Shown: piece after piece, positions 35,053 through 46,468 of the stretch
How the letters are laid out: each line of letters opens with the position of its first letter
Position numbering within the stretch: the stretch's first letter is position 1
Source: Physcia stellaris
Taxonomy: Eukaryota; Ascomycota; Lecanoromycetes; Caliciales; Physciaceae
DNA length: 64,000 bases
Direction of reading: 5' to 3'
NCBI GenBank assembly: GCA_018902385.1
Contig: JABSSW010000061.1
Span: forward strand, 62,001 to 126,000
Notes under the pieces: model-generated
Told to the model about the DNA's origin: nothing
The model's input: only the letters and a program-made list of their open reading frames with translations
The model's database searches: none
Program-made: the position numbers and the translations under genes

Positions 35053-35744
35053 GGCAGGAGGGTACGTTTGACAGAGCGAGCTAGTAGATGGCTGCGGTTG
35101 GCAGAGGGATGAAGAGAAGTGGGTCTGGTTGTGTTTAGTATGGCTAATGGACTCTTATTTATAGTGGGCTCCTCAAGGACTTGGAAGCACGATGCTATTC
35201 ACCATATACGAATCACCACCATTCATGAAGCTCGTAACTTGGGGGGACAAGTCTTGGTGAAATGCAGTCTAATACTACGTGAGTATCGCATCGACTATCC
35301 TATTGATCGCCCCATCCACTAATAGCGATCTGTAGGTGAAGCTTCTATGCGTGAAGAAAAGTTCTATTGCCTTGTGGATGATCATGCTGCTTCACAAGCT
35401 GTGACCATGCACAGAATGATGCTATGCCAAATCGTAAGTCATTCTTTCTAGTCTCACCATCATAAATCGACTTATTCTATCACCGTCGGTAGTGAAACCG
35501 ACCATGTCTATACGAATCAATTGAACCAATTTGACGGGGTCAGTCATTGCGAGCTGTAAAAGCGATTGTGAAAGTTGCCCTGATCTTCTTAGGTCACATG
35601 TATCAAATCAAAAGCCAGATTTCCAAACGAATGAATACAGTCTGTGGATGGGCTATCTGATGTTATGATTACATGCGCTCCAACAGAAGCTCCAAAAGCA
35701 CGCAGCATCAGTCTAACATCAGAACCAGAACGCGGTCTTCTGTT
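35053..35744. other. Intergenic region
   Basis: No gene, RNA or repeat seen. Confidence 0.4.
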
Positions 35745-36454
35745 CTATTGCTTTCTGCGCTTCTGACGTTTTCCATACCATTGTCGTTTCCCACCTACAT
35801 TAGCAGGATTATCAATGTCTCTCCAGAGCTCCTTCAAATGCATCCCCGGATTTGGCACTGGAGAAGGAGTTCTATAAGCCGCGCCGGTCTTGGCCGACAT
35901 GCTTCGCCGATGCCCCTGGGTAGCTTGGGTTTGTGTAGTAGCCAAAGGCTCTGGAATCTCTCTTGGTGCTCCTACTCCTGATATCGAATTAGCAAGAACG
36001 TCTAACATTGCTCTTCACACAAAAACTTACCAGCGCAACTCTGCTTGAGGTGGATCCTCGCTTGCGATAAGAACTGTTGAGCTATCATCTTCTGGCCCGG
36101 GGTTACAGGTGCGATCATGTGGCGACCGACATAGGTATATTGAGGTGGCTGCCCAGGTTGTAAGGGTGCAGTTGATAGCGGTGGATATGCAGGGAGTGGT
36201 GGTGCATTCGAGGGTAGAACCCTGAGAGGGCTAGGTGGTGGAAGGTGTTGAATTCGCTCTTCTACCTCAGCTTCTGGATCTGCTCCCAATTCCGCGCCAT
36301 CCAGATCTTCCATATCAATATCCGTCTCATCTTCCGAGCTATTGGCGATTACAACACCATTCGCCTCCTCTGCTTCAACTTCGGCGTCTAGCATGGCTTC
36401 AAGCTCATCGGCTAATTCTGCGCGATCTTGGATGTCTTGCTTCGTTTCTGGCAT
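35745..36454 (-). CDS. Acidic hypothetical protein, possible member of a local family (A)
   Basis: Exons 36454-36031 and 35977-35745 join across a GTAAGT intron with a TTGCTAAT branch point, giving 218 residues. The first 70 residues are strongly acidic (EDETDIDMEDLDGAE). A proline-rich middle follows, then a helix (MIAQQFLSQARIHLKQ). The end is highly basic (GGKRQWYGKRQKRRKQ) and could be a nuclear localisation signal. The helix resembles AAQHLKLARAKLL and AANHLREARSRI in the next two genes to the right, which is why I group them. Function unknown. Confidence 0.55.
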
Positions 36455-37013
36455 CGAGTGCGGAACCGATGATTGGCTGCGTACAGGTTCTTCAATCAGC
36501 CTAATGGTCGAACATGGCTGATCTTGTATGGTATCTTGAGATCCATGCGTTATACTACCTTGAGAGCCTTACCAATTGAAGAAAAACTGGTCTTTGAACG
36601 AACGAGTGCTGAACTACTATAACTATAGTAGCTTTGCTCCAATACCAACCAAGGAACTTCTAGCAGTTCTTTGACTCTTCTAGAGCCCGCTGGACTGAAA
36701 ATTTAGAAGGGAAAAAACAAAGGTCGAAATAGAAAGTTAAAAGAATGTGATTCAGAGGGAGTCCTTGAGCGACGACACGAGTGTTCCAGCTTCCACTGAT
36801 CCATACACACATCCACCGAAAGAAACCTACCCAACACTCGGTGTTCTCATATAATTTTTTGAACAGTTTAGACACTGCGGTACATTAACACAGTCAGTGC
36901 ATAAGACGAGCATTGAGGAACCAAATCAGCATTATCAAAGGAAGAGGCCTGCTCTCATACTAGCGGAATCAGAAGCTACGATTACGATCCCCAGAAAGCT
37001 CTAACACTCTCAT

Positions 37014-37976
37014 CTACATCTCGTCCCAGAAAGTGCCCTCTTCATCATTCTTCTTCGATCCACCTGGCTCACCATCAGCAGCGGATGAACCTTGTCCCAA
37101 TGGACTGGCGACAGCATTCACGGGATTCCTGGCGCCTTTCCCAACATCCAGATCTCCCTCTTTCATTAGCTGCCAAACTGCCGCTTCTGTAGGCACCATC
37201 TTCTTCTTGATGTCGTCCAAAATCCGTTGGCCAGTCCAAGTCTTGTCTCCGTAAAGCAAATCCATCAATTGTCCTAAAGGATCTTCTCTTGGCTCGAAGA
37301 CCTTGTCTTCTCTATAACTCCCATCCAACCAAGGATTGGTGGGAAAGACCACTGGTGTCTGGATTGGTGCCTTGTTTGCTGGATTTGCGAGGAGCTTTGC
37401 TCGAGCTAACTTGAGGTGCTGAGCAGCTAGTCCGCGTTTGATTTCTTCTTGGGGCTTCGAATATCGGATACTGTGCGCAGAGACTTGGTCTTGTTCGAAA
37501 TCGTCATGATCTTGCTCAGCTTTGCCGACCTCTTCCTCCAACTCTTCCTCGCAATCATATTGATCCAAAGAGCTATCTCTGGGTGCTAAATCTCTCGTGG
37601 TAATTGGCCGAGAAGATGAGTTAGGCAGCATCCCGATTGCGTTGGCAAGAGCTACAATGTCGTCATGGTCGAGATGAGAGACTTCATATGGACCCGTATA
37701 AGGTGAGAAATACTGGTCTTCTATACTGCTAGGTACTTCGACCATGATGTCCTCTGGAGGTGGAGGAGAAAAGCAATCCTCTGTCACTGGCAGCAGGCGA
37801 GAGAACGGTTCTCCTGAATTGACGTTTGATGCACCAGACTCTTCCATCTTGGAACCGTTATCATGGTGCTTGAGGTTCGCCGATGGCTTGAGTCTCTTTA
37901 AGACTTCGCCGAGTGGACCAGACTCGCTCTTTCGTCGGTTACCTGCGGCTTTTCCGGAGTTATTGCCGGATTTCAT
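37014..37976 (-). CDS. Hypothetical protein of the FEPREDP local family (B)
   Basis: A 320-residue frame; I take the first ATG (37976). Near the N-terminus it has GPLGEVLKRLKPS, in the middle an acidic coil (CEEELEEEVGKAEQ), then a helix AAQHLKLARAKLL. The clearest block is FEPREDPLGQLMDLLYGDKTW followed by TGQRILDDIKKKM. The same block, slightly changed, occurs in the gene at 38480. The C-terminus is Gly/Ser/acidic and ends FWDEM. No known domain is recognised. Orientation and spacing match its neighbours, consistent with tandem duplication followed by divergence. Confidence 0.65.
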   Translation of the reverse strand: MKSGNNSGKAAGNRRKSESGPLGEVLKRLKPSANLKHHDNGSKMEESGASNVNSGEPFSRLLPVTEDCFSPPPPEDIMVEVPSSIEDQYFSPYTGPYEVSHLDHDDIVALANAIGMLPNSSSRPITTRDLAPRDSSLDQYDCEEELEEEVGKAEQDHDDFEQDQVSAHSIRYSKPQEEIKRGLAAQHLKLARAKLLANPANKAPIQTPVVFPTNPWLDGSYREDKVFEPREDPLGQLMDLLYGDKTWTGQRILDDIKKKMVPTEAAVWQLMKEGDLDVGKGARNPVNAVASPLGQGSSAADGEPGGSKKNDEEGTFWDEM

Positions 37977-38479
37977 AGTAGGTTTATCGAGGTTTTTGGT
38001 TCTGTCCAAGGTACGATGATGACTTTAATCGTGTAGTGAATGCCGTTTCTGGGTTCAGGTTGTATGGGGGAGATGTTGGTGAGAAAAGAGCATGAAGCTC
38101 CGCATGAGACTCAAATACGGTTCTAGGAGGTGAGGAGTGATAAAGAATGAGTATAACAACGGCATTGTGCAATGGGACAAAGAAGCTATATCATAAATAT
38201 TATATGTCAAAAGTGATTTAGGAACAAGGAAATCAGTTGTCAACTGATTATCTTTAGGGGTTTCACACGAAGTAGTTCACTGAGACAAAGGTGATTGGAT
38301 CAGAAGCATATTGCGAAGGTTCATCTTCTTACATGTGGTCTTGAACTTATAGATGATCCCTCAACAAAGGCAAAAGAAGAGCAAACATAGCACAAAGAGC
38401 ATAAATTTCTAATTCTCAAAGACTCAAACCAACGCAGAGAACCGCAGCTCTATCTCAACCACCCAAGCATAACCCAAAC

Positions 38480-39115
38480 CTACATCTCATCCAGTATCCG
38501 CTTACCGCTCCAGCTCGGATCCCCAAACATGACACCCAGCAGCTGAGCCTTCGGATCCTCTCTAGGCTCAAAAGTCCGCTCCATGGCCGGAATCTTAGGA
38601 CTCACCCCCTTAGGCGACTCAATTCTCTTGACATAGTCTTTGTTACCCGATTGCCTGATGCGACTCCGGGCTTCGCGCAGATGGTTCGCTGCGTTGAATC
38701 GCTCTTCCTTGTCGATTTCTTCCAGGACTGCGGGATTGGGACCTACATAATCGTTGTAGGGCAGGTCATTGTCTGTGGAGTTGGTGTAGTTGCGGGAGGA
38801 TTGCTCGATGCGGCGGAGACTGTTCTCCGAGCTTGCGGTATGGAGCAGTGAGAGCGCTACGGAGGATTTATTGCTTTGAGGGAGGTGGAAGAAGGAGTTT
38901 GCTGGTGGGATGTACTCTTGTTCTTCGTCGCCCTCAACTTCCCAGTCCTCGTGCGTATCTGCCATCTCGCTGTCTTCTTTCGTGTTATTTACCCTTGGGA
39001 CGAAGGCGTCGAGTCTTTGAAGGACGTCTGCGAGACGACTGCTGGGATCGGGTGATTGTGTTCGAGGGGTCTCTTGGTTGTTTAGGCAGTGGGTGATGTC
39101 GACGAAGCCGACCAT
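38480..39115 (-). CDS. Hypothetical protein of the FEPREDP local family (C)
   Basis: A 211-residue single-exon protein from ATG 39115. It has an N-terminal helix (RLADVLQRLDAFV), an acidic middle, the helix AANHLREARSRIRQ and, at the very end, FEPREDPKAQLLGVMFGDPSW then SGKRILDEM. Compared with the gene at 37014 it stops right after this block and lacks about 50 C-terminal residues. Function unknown. Confidence 0.65.
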   Translation of the reverse strand: MVGFVDITHCLNNQETPRTQSPDPSSRLADVLQRLDAFVPRVNNTKEDSEMADTHEDWEVEGDEEQEYIPPANSFFHLPQSNKSSVALSLLHTASSENSLRRIEQSSRNYTNSTDNDLPYNDYVGPNPAVLEEIDKEERFNAANHLREARSRIRQSGNKDYVKRIESPKGVSPKIPAMERTFEPREDPKAQLLGVMFGDPSWSGKRILDEM

Positions 39116-40033
39116 GTTGCTTTAATCTGAGTATTGGAAGTTGAGATCTGGAAGTTTGATGGGTTGCTATTTACCTCTTTGCTCTTGTGATTGACCTTGT
39201 GATACTCGGAGGTAAGTTGATTGAAGAGAACATACTGATGCGAGTAATACTATTATATAGGACAAGGGCATTGTACGGTCGAACAAAGAGAAAGAATGCG
39301 AAACCCCATGGACAAAGGAGACGTTAAACTGGTCAGATACAAACAAAGGAGCCTTTCTGCTACCTGACGACATAGCAAACCGGGCAAAGATTAGCGACCA
39401 AGAGGACGAGCTAGGGTGACGAGGACGATCATGCGATCAAACAGAGTCTTGATGTATACAAGAAAAGAGTCCGACACACCATGAACCTATGAGGTCGAAT
39501 GGTCAGCAAAATTTAGGAGCAAGAACTCGGTAAGCGCTTTGAACAGCCAAACAAACCAAACAGACTCAGATTCATGAGCAGCATGTCTATACCACTAGCC
39601 CAAATCTATCACCACCTTCGCGAAATAAATCTCGTCTGCCCCAAACCGACGACGCTAACCTTCTTCCTCGATAGACACCCCCTAAATCCCAACCGCCCTC
39701 CCCGCAACAAGCTCAAACCCACCGCACCCCTCCTCCTCCTCTCCCTTCCCCTCATCCTCTCTCTCTTCCCTCTCTATATCTCTCGCCAACCCCCGCCCTC
39801 CACCATCAAACCCCCTCGCTCCCTCAACCCCTCCAACACCCCCATCCCCACCCCAGGATACATCCCCTCCATCATAACCCGCTTCGGACACACCCTCTCC
39901 TCCACCACCCTCTCATCGCCCCTCTTCCTCTTATTCGTCACGCCCGTGAGCCCTGCTTCGGGGGTCTCGATATATCTCGAGCGCGGGTGCCGTGCGATTT
40001 TCACGCGGGCGCTGTGCAGGTGGGTGCGTGCTT
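39116..40033. other. Intergenic, C/T-rich on the plus strand
   Basis: A 188-codon plus-strand frame (39574-40140) is open, but its Pro/Leu/Ser content mirrors pyrimidine-rich DNA and it overlaps the end of the minus-strand gene. I do not call it. Confidence 0.4.
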
Positions 40034-40555
40034 TTAGGATGAGGCGGTGGGTGGTGAGGGGGTTTGATCTGAGGAAGAGGTTGAGGAGGAGGTGGTGGGG
40101 ATGGGGGTGTGTATGTCAGGAGAAACTGCACGGCTGTTGAGGTCGAGTTGAACGGGATTCGGCTGCAGCGTCGCTGAGTTTGATCTTGATAGCTCGATGA
40201 GGATTTGCGCAGCACGAGCTCTGATCTCATCTTCTTCGTTCTCATTGTGTTGGAGAGTGAAGCGACGGATCGTATGCGCGGCCGTGGATGGCATGTATGG
40301 TGGGAACTCGTGCTTTGAGCCACTGTGAAGCGAGATGCGGGAAGAGTTATGTTCCATCTCATCGTTGCATAGATCCCGCTCTTCTTCTTTTCTGTCTTTC
40401 CCTTTTTCTTCATCTATTTCTTCATTCTCATCCTCATCGTCATCACTGACAACTTTCAACCGCTTCAGCACCCCGCACTGGCTACTCCACGGCGGCGGAC
40501 GTTTCTGTGGGTGATAAAGCTCGCTGCTGCCTGCGCTCATGATCATACGCGCCAT
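40034..40555 (-). CDS. Acidic hypothetical protein, possible local family member (D)
   Basis: The frame from ATG 40555 encodes 173 residues. It has SSQCGVLKRLKVV near the N-terminus, comparable to GEVLKRLKPS in the gene at 37014, then a very acidic run (SDDDEDENEEIDEEKGKD) and a helix with IRARAAQILIELSRS. The tail is Ser/Thr/Pro-rich. The FEPREDP block is absent, so membership in the family is weak and the 3' end could be spliced further. Function unknown. Confidence 0.45.
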   Translation of the reverse strand: MARMIMSAGSSELYHPQKRPPPWSSQCGVLKRLKVVSDDDEDENEEIDEEKGKDRKEEERDLCNDEMEHNSSRISLHSGSKHEFPPYMPSTAAHTIRRFTLQHNENEEDEIRARAAQILIELSRSNSATLQPNPVQLDLNSRAVSPDIHTPIPTTSSSTSSSDQTPSPPTASS

Positions 40556-41730
40556 GCGCAGTTCTTGTCTTGGCCCCCTATTCGGTTGGTCCCTTCGCTG
40601 TTTTGCTACTGCTTGCAAAGAGGTGGAGAAGCTATGGCACTAGACCATATTCTATGCTTGGGCTTTGTCTGGGAGGAGATCTCACGGGGCTTAAATATGT
40701 TGCGAAATATTTAGGAAGAAAGAGAAATTGAGGGGAAGAAATGACATGTAGAGGTGATGGGAGAAAATTGGTCGAAAGGGCTTAGTGAAGCTTGACTGAG
40801 AGAGAGAGCGGGTTATGGCATGTTGCTAGGAGATGCGGTGTTAATTTCATTGTCTGGGGGGTGAATGGAGCGTGTTTGCTGGTATTTTGAGATGTTGGAG
40901 GTGAGAGAGAAGTCGTGGTGAGAGCTACGCTGAGTCCTAGGCTATCAGCTCCATCTGTCGAAGCAGCTTCGTTGATCCCCATCCCTAAACGTCTGAATTT
41001 GAGCGCTGGCAGGCTCTATCGCGCTTTTATTGTATATGTTGGCATCTGCAAACCTGAAAAGTTGATTGTAAATGCAAGATTAAGTAGGAATTAAGCTGTT
41101 GTAAGATAATATATATCATAAATGGAGAATATAAGACTAAACCAGATACGAGTTCGGAATCATAAGAAGCCGTCGATGAGTATGGGGTGACGATCAATGA
41201 TAGTAAGGATGAGCAGACAATGATGTGCAACTCAACCGATGACTTCCACAGAACAATAACAGTATGAGATGATCTTTGTTAATTAGATGATATGGTGTTC
41301 TGGTTTTTTTTATTAAAAGGGCAAGTTTCGGCGAGTAGAGCCTGCTACGATGGCTATCTGGGGTGTTCGAAATAGGTTTTGGGAACTCCCAAGGAAGTTA
41401 TAATCGAAACTAGCTAATACACCATTCCGTATAGTAGTTTCATTGTAGAGAAGATAAAGTGCTCGTATCCATAGAAAGATCGATGATGAATAGATAGTGC
41501 TATCAACAACAAACGATCAGTATCGTCAAATTGGATATTATTGTATCATGTAGCAAACTTTCCGCTATGGGTGCTCAACTCCGAGCCCCGGTTGTCTTCT
41601 TTGCTCCTCTAAGAGAATCTAGTCATTTCATCATCTCCTCCAGAATGTTATCGCCAAACTCAAGCAAGCAGTAACCGCAGATTCCAGAAGCATACATCAA
41701 CTCCCTTACCCTTCGACTCGTGACCTAGAA
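40556..41730. other. Intergenic region
   Basis: No coding frame with believable content. AT content rises near 41.05-41.5 kb but CC/GG words remain, unlike the block after 52.87 kb. Confidence 0.45.
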
Positions 41731-42711
41731 TCAATCCCCACTGCCGCTGCCTCCATGCCTTGGACGGCTCTGGCTTGCGCGGCTACCAAGTGCCGCTCCA
41801 CCATTAGAACGGCTTCCCCCACCACTTGAATGGCTTCCCCCACCATGAGAGGGACCAAACGCTCCCCCTCCTCCTCCTCCGCCGCCGGGACCACCGAACA
41901 CTGGTCCAGCATGACTACCATATGGTCCATTGCCAGGGGTAGGCAACGCTATTGGACCTCCTCCGCCGCCGCCATGCTGTCCTCCTCCAGGAGGTCCTCC
42001 GAAGGCATTGCCTGCAGCTGGGCCTCCTCCACCATGGCCAGCTCCCCCAGGACCCCCGGGAAATCCTCCACCTGGGAATCCTCCATGGAATCCTCTGCCG
42101 CGGCCGCCACGGCCGCCACCACGCCCTCTGCGCTGAGGAGGCGGTGATCCCGCGCCCAAGCTCCTTGGACGCGGCCCTTGGCCGCCGGTCCATGCGTGCG
42201 CATTACCGCCTCCTTTGATGTGGTTTACGAAATCTTGGACCTCGGGATCTTGGGCTGATTTGGATGTACTGATTAGTATATTTCGTGGCACTACGATGTA
42301 AATGACTGTCGAGAGATATATTCATATGGAAGGGAACTGGACAGGAGTCTTAGAGATGATGAATAGGAAACAGATACTGACCCATTGCTTCCTCCCACTG
42401 CTCACGGAAAGCCCTGCAGATAGATCACCGTGATTAGCTAGGTCTCTCCCCCCGCTCGGTTCTCGAAATTGGGGAATTTGGGATACGTACACTCGACCAT
42501 TGGGCCTTGGCGGATGTTGCAGAGGCGAAGGTATTAGATGCATAGGGAAGTTTTGTTGACGGAGGTCATTCACAAGCTGCTCATAAAAGCCTGGGTTCCA
42601 CGGGCCCAAGCCCGCCAGCTTTTTCCTGTCTTCAGCATCCTGTTGTCTTTCCTGAGATCTTCCTGCCTCGAAAGAGTCTAATCGCTTGAAGAAGTTGTTG
42701 AGGAGAACCAT
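41731..42711 (-). CDS. Gly-rich (RGG/GGF) protein
   Basis: Exons 42711-42491, 42413-42378 (36 nt) and 42268-41731 join in frame to 264 residues; introns have GTACGT and GTATCT donors. The N-terminal 85 residues are helical and charged (NNFFKRLDSFEAGRSQERQQ; FYEQLVNDLRQQNFP). The short exon adds AFREQWEEAMG. From about residue 115 on it is an RGG-box region (RGRGGGRGGRGRG) followed by Gly/Pro repeats. RGG boxes usually bind RNA or drive condensates; that role is inferred. No RRM is present. The symmetrical GC-rich repeats create many spurious frames on the other strand. Confidence 0.6.
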
Positions 42712-43843
42712 TTTGTCGACGAGGGAAAGAAGGAAGTATTGACTGTGGTAAATATTCAGAATTACCTTTGTACTGCGGATCTGTTGTTGATGATGATACG
42801 TGTGAGTTAAGGTGTTGGGTGACTTGAAGAGAGAGGAGGTTGAGAGAGTGGGATAGAGGATCTTTTATATGCGAGGGGCTGGATTGACTGAGTCAGGAAG
42901 TAGTAGCCTTGGCGAATGTTCTTCGTCATATATTGCCCAATAGCGGGAGCTGAGGGTACTAGTAACAGTCATAAGCTCAAGGCTCGGCCAAGTCGTCATT
43001 CGTACATGCGTCGAACGACAGAAGAGGAGTCACTAGTTTGATATTCAATCCAAATGACTTGTAGAACCTGAACAGTCAAATTGTCAGTAATTCAAAGCAC
43101 ACTCAACAAGATTATATCAGGCTATTGAACACAATCGGGGGCCATACCGGTACGTCCCTACCAGCTATTATAATTTTGAGCATTCCAAGGCAGAAGGTCG
43201 GTCTATATATGCAGGGCAAATTCTATCAACATCTTAGGCCCAAATCGCTAGCTCCTCTTATTCTAGTGACCCACTGACGCTAATGCTCACATGGTTATTG
43301 ATGTTGTTGCAGCAAGAGTTGGTCGACCAGGACTTGTAGTCCGTGCGACTGTACCTGAACTATTCCAGACAGCCTTGAGGAACTGAAGTGGAAGATATCA
43401 TGATTAATTAAAATCACAATCGAGCAACAAAGACAAAAGCCAAAAACCTACTAGCAGCTCGTCGCATAGCTCTAACGAAAGCGTCGGCGAAAATCGAGAA
43501 CACAGTTCATCACGCTAACTACCGAACAGATTAGCTCTTCCAATGAGGTTATCATCCACACCACTTTTTCCCGATTTCTTTGTAACTTACCGAGTCCAAG
43601 GGATTAGGCAGCTCTACGACTACGAGCGTAACAAAGAGAATACCCACAATGCATTGTACAATCCAACCACCAAAGAAAGAAGACAAAAGAAACAATGACG
43701 ACGACACCTCTTACACTTATTTCCGCAGCGGAAACGCCGTCGCCCATCCTCATCAACACAATCTCTCTCCCTACATCGAAAAGACGTAGGCGCAGTGTTG
43801 AAGCTCTCAACACCCACAAATTCTTTCAAGCACCACTCCCCAA
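42712..43843. other. Intergenic region between divergent genes
   Basis: Contains the upstream regions of the Gly-rich gene (minus) and the 43844 gene (plus). No other feature is supported. Confidence 0.45.
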
Positions 43844-44986
43844 ATGGCGACACCAACAAAACTTCCCAGACCGCAAACGACTTCATCTAGCCCTCCGTCG
43901 CCACTCAAAAACAGCGAAACTCCGAAAGCGAAAGCAAAGGCATCACCAGCGTCTAAGATCCCATCGCCACCCAAGACGGCCTCATCTGGACGCGAGAGCC
44001 GCCAAGGGTGGAGGCCGCCAGGAGCTGTTAACCAGCTTCCACGCCCACCAATATACCTGAGTCCAAATAGCCAACGAGGTCCAGCATCCACACCTTCGGC
44101 GAGGAACGGTTGGAAGCCGCCTGGGACTGTAGACACTTGTCCTCGGAACGGAGGCTACAAACGCTCGGATGTACTGATGAGGTCCCCCGAAAACCGCTTC
44201 TCCAAGCGGAGTTACTTACCCTCCGTCCCGTCACCCCTCAAAAACAAGCTTCCCAGCACAGACGCTAAATCTAAAGGTACATTCCCTGCATCGTGGAAGA
44301 ACCCCAGCAACGGTGCGCCGAGTTGGTGGGGAGCGGAGGGTATTCCCTTTGTGGAAATCATGCGGAGGCAGAATCCCAACGTTGACAGATCCCCAGCCGT
44401 GCTCAACGAACCTTGTGTCCCAAAGCTATTCATAAGACTTCGCAATGCTTACGGAAGGCCCATAGAGCGGGAATACCCCAACTCGATGGATTGGTCAAGT
44501 ATGGACCGCATCCATGCTCTCAACCGTTGGCGCAACAAGATACTTGAGTATTATCTTGGGCCTGCTGAAGGAGAGGAGGTGCGCCCGCATGCGCTTGAGA
44601 ATGCTTTGATTTTGGAAGCGTACCAGGCGTTGGAAAGTGCGGCTGAGGCGATGCATCCTTTTGTGGGCAGGGAATTACCTTCCTGGGCTGGGATAGCTCA
44701 GGACTTCAATGTCAAGTTCGAGGGACAGAAGCTGGATGGAGATGAGCGCCCGAGACCTAGGATAACGCGAGAGATGCTCCGTGGACGTTATCTAGTTCCT
44801 TTGAAGGATGCTGAAGAGAGGGGCCCAGCAAAGTCGTCTGTTAGAGAAGTATCCAGTCGCGCAGCACTCGAGATAGAATCTAGAGGATCTAATTGTAGCG
44901 AGCCTCTTCCTCCAGTTCGAGCCTCGAGGATACCTCTTCTCCCTAGAAGTCGTGGCGCACCGAAGCCAGTCCATCAGAAGGCATAG
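43844..44986 (+). CDS. Hypothetical 380-residue protein with two GW(R/K)PPG repeats
   Basis: A single-exon gene. The N-terminal 150 residues are disordered and basic, rich in Ser/Pro/Lys, with two copies of a short repeat: GWRPPGAVNQLPR (about residue 55) and GWKPPGTVDTCPR (about residue 88). The middle (WWGAEGIPFVEIMRR to FVGRELPSWAGIAQDF) looks folded and helical. The C-terminus is again disordered and basic. No family is recognised. Confidence 0.6.
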   Translation: MATPTKLPRPQTTSSSPPSPLKNSETPKAKAKASPASKIPSPPKTASSGRESRQGWRPPGAVNQLPRPPIYLSPNSQRGPASTPSARNGWKPPGTVDTCPRNGGYKRSDVLMRSPENRFSKRSYLPSVPSPLKNKLPSTDAKSKGTFPASWKNPSNGAPSWWGAEGIPFVEIMRRQNPNVDRSPAVLNEPCVPKLFIRLRNAYGRPIEREYPNSMDWSSMDRIHALNRWRNKILEYYLGPAEGEEVRPHALENALILEAYQALESAAEAMHPFVGRELPSWAGIAQDFNVKFEGQKLDGDERPRPRITREMLRGRYLVPLKDAEERGPAKSSVREVSSRAALEIESRGSNCSEPLPPVRASRIPLLPRSRGAPKPVHQKA

Positions 44987-45480
44987 TCGAAGCAGCCAGA
45001 AACAAAAGGCCGTATATCGAGTTTGTCGCCTTTTCCTTCTTCCACATTAGTTCAATTCGGAGGGGAGGCTGTGTAGCACCACGATCTCTACTCTTGTCTC
45101 GTGGTACATAGTTCATGTTTCGAAATGGTTAGTGGGACGTCGATTTGGATAGATTCAGATATCAATAAATCTTTTCCTAAACCTTTTGCTGCCTGAAGTC
45201 CAAATATAAGTATTAATGGGAGACGTTGAAATGAAACGTGCGGCTGGCGGATACAACGTGTCCGCACAACGGGCCGTGTCTGTAGCTGCTTTAGTGTCTC
45301 TGACCATTCCTGTTTCAATCAAACACCGTGAGGTTGAATGTTTCTCAATCAAGGCGTTGCCGTGTCGTGAAAGTGCCGCCCAGTGTATAAATGTGTGGTC
45401 TCAACTCAACCGAGAGGTTTCGTAGAAGTCTGTGATATAATTTGGCAATTATTCAAGTCCCTCATCGTTCAAATCAGTTA

Positions 45481-46193
45481 TGGCCCCCCATAAGTACCTT
45501 ACTATGGGTTTGCAGTCCTTGCAGCGTCATCACCGATCCTTCCACGAGCTGGCCAAATGGGCCTGCGCTTCGCCGAGCCCAGCGGATGCACTCCCGACCA
45601 AGTTACCGGGATCATGAACGCCATCGCAGATACCAGAACACTGGCTCAGGCAGCCATCTCGGCTCTCAAAAGTTCTGAGCAAAATCCAGCGGCATACTTC
45701 TTTCCGTCCTCCTATGCCCAGCTGGCAACAGGCGTCTTCAGCGCCGTGCTCACAGCCGCTCAATCGAGCGAGCAACTTGATTCCATGGATGCAGACAGCA
45801 AGCTGAACCCGATCCAGCTCACCTGCAAAGACCTTTCTTCCATGTGTAATACGCCAGCTCCGGATAACAATGGCGGCAACACATCCCCTCGTCTAGGCTA
45901 CATTCCTCAGGGTGTGAATCCAGCCCCAGGCTTTGGCACGGCGCTGATAGTCATCTGCCCCGCTATGTTAATTGCCGCGAACTCCTGCTCCATGTACGGG
46001 CACACCAGGCCTCGCAAACCTAGGTTGGGGGTTCTTGAGGACGTTCGTGATGTTGAGAAGCGTGCAGTTTGGCTTCGATCGATTGGCAAGGGATGCGATC
46101 GGCGATGATCACCCTGGGGCGGAAGGGGCGCACAGCTTGCTAGATAGTGGCTATCAGACGAATACAGACAATTATGCGCAGCTGGCTACTTAG
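45481..46193 (+). pseudogene. Decayed secreted peptidase-like gene (zincin-like, uncertain)
   Basis: The best frame (45509-46010) reads FAVLAASPILPRAGQ then a helical domain (SGCTPDQVTGIMNAIADTR) and the pair LTCKDLSSMCN / ALIVICPAM, an arrangement seen in secreted fungal metallopeptidase-like proteins. The start codon and signal-peptide N-terminus (MAPHKYLTMG, from 45481) lie in a different frame, one base off at about 45508. Near 46020 the frame must change again to reach the end (SLLDSGYQTNTDNYAQLAT), a typical C-terminus for that group. Where the zinc-binding HExxH would be expected the DNA reads LRTFVML, so catalytic ligands appear lost. I infer a pseudogene; family assignment is tentative. 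Confidence 0.42.
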
Positions 46194-46468
46194 AGTAATG
46201 AATTGGGCGTGAAGGACACCGGTGTCCAGTGTCCAAATGTATGGCCAGCAGATTGGAGTTGACGACCAAGGTGCAAATGACTGTAGAACCTGGCTATAAA
46301 CAAATCAGCATATAAGAGTTCTGTATTCTTGTATCATGAACTATTTCGACTGGTCCGAATGCCTCGGAGAAGCAAATATATGAAGTTGGTATAGGGTTTG
46401 ACTCGAGCCAATTGAAGAATGCTTGACCTCCGATAGTATCGTACACTTGAATTGCACAAGGGACAGGA

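Noticed and set aside
39574-40140. 188-codon plus-strand frame with hydrophobic segments
   Set aside because: Low-complexity Pro/Leu/Ser content from pyrimidine-rich DNA and overlap with the minus-strand gene ending at 40034.
41830-42218. Several overlapping frames in the GC-rich stretch, including a Pro-rich one
   Set aside because: All are shadows of the Gly-rich exon on the minus strand.
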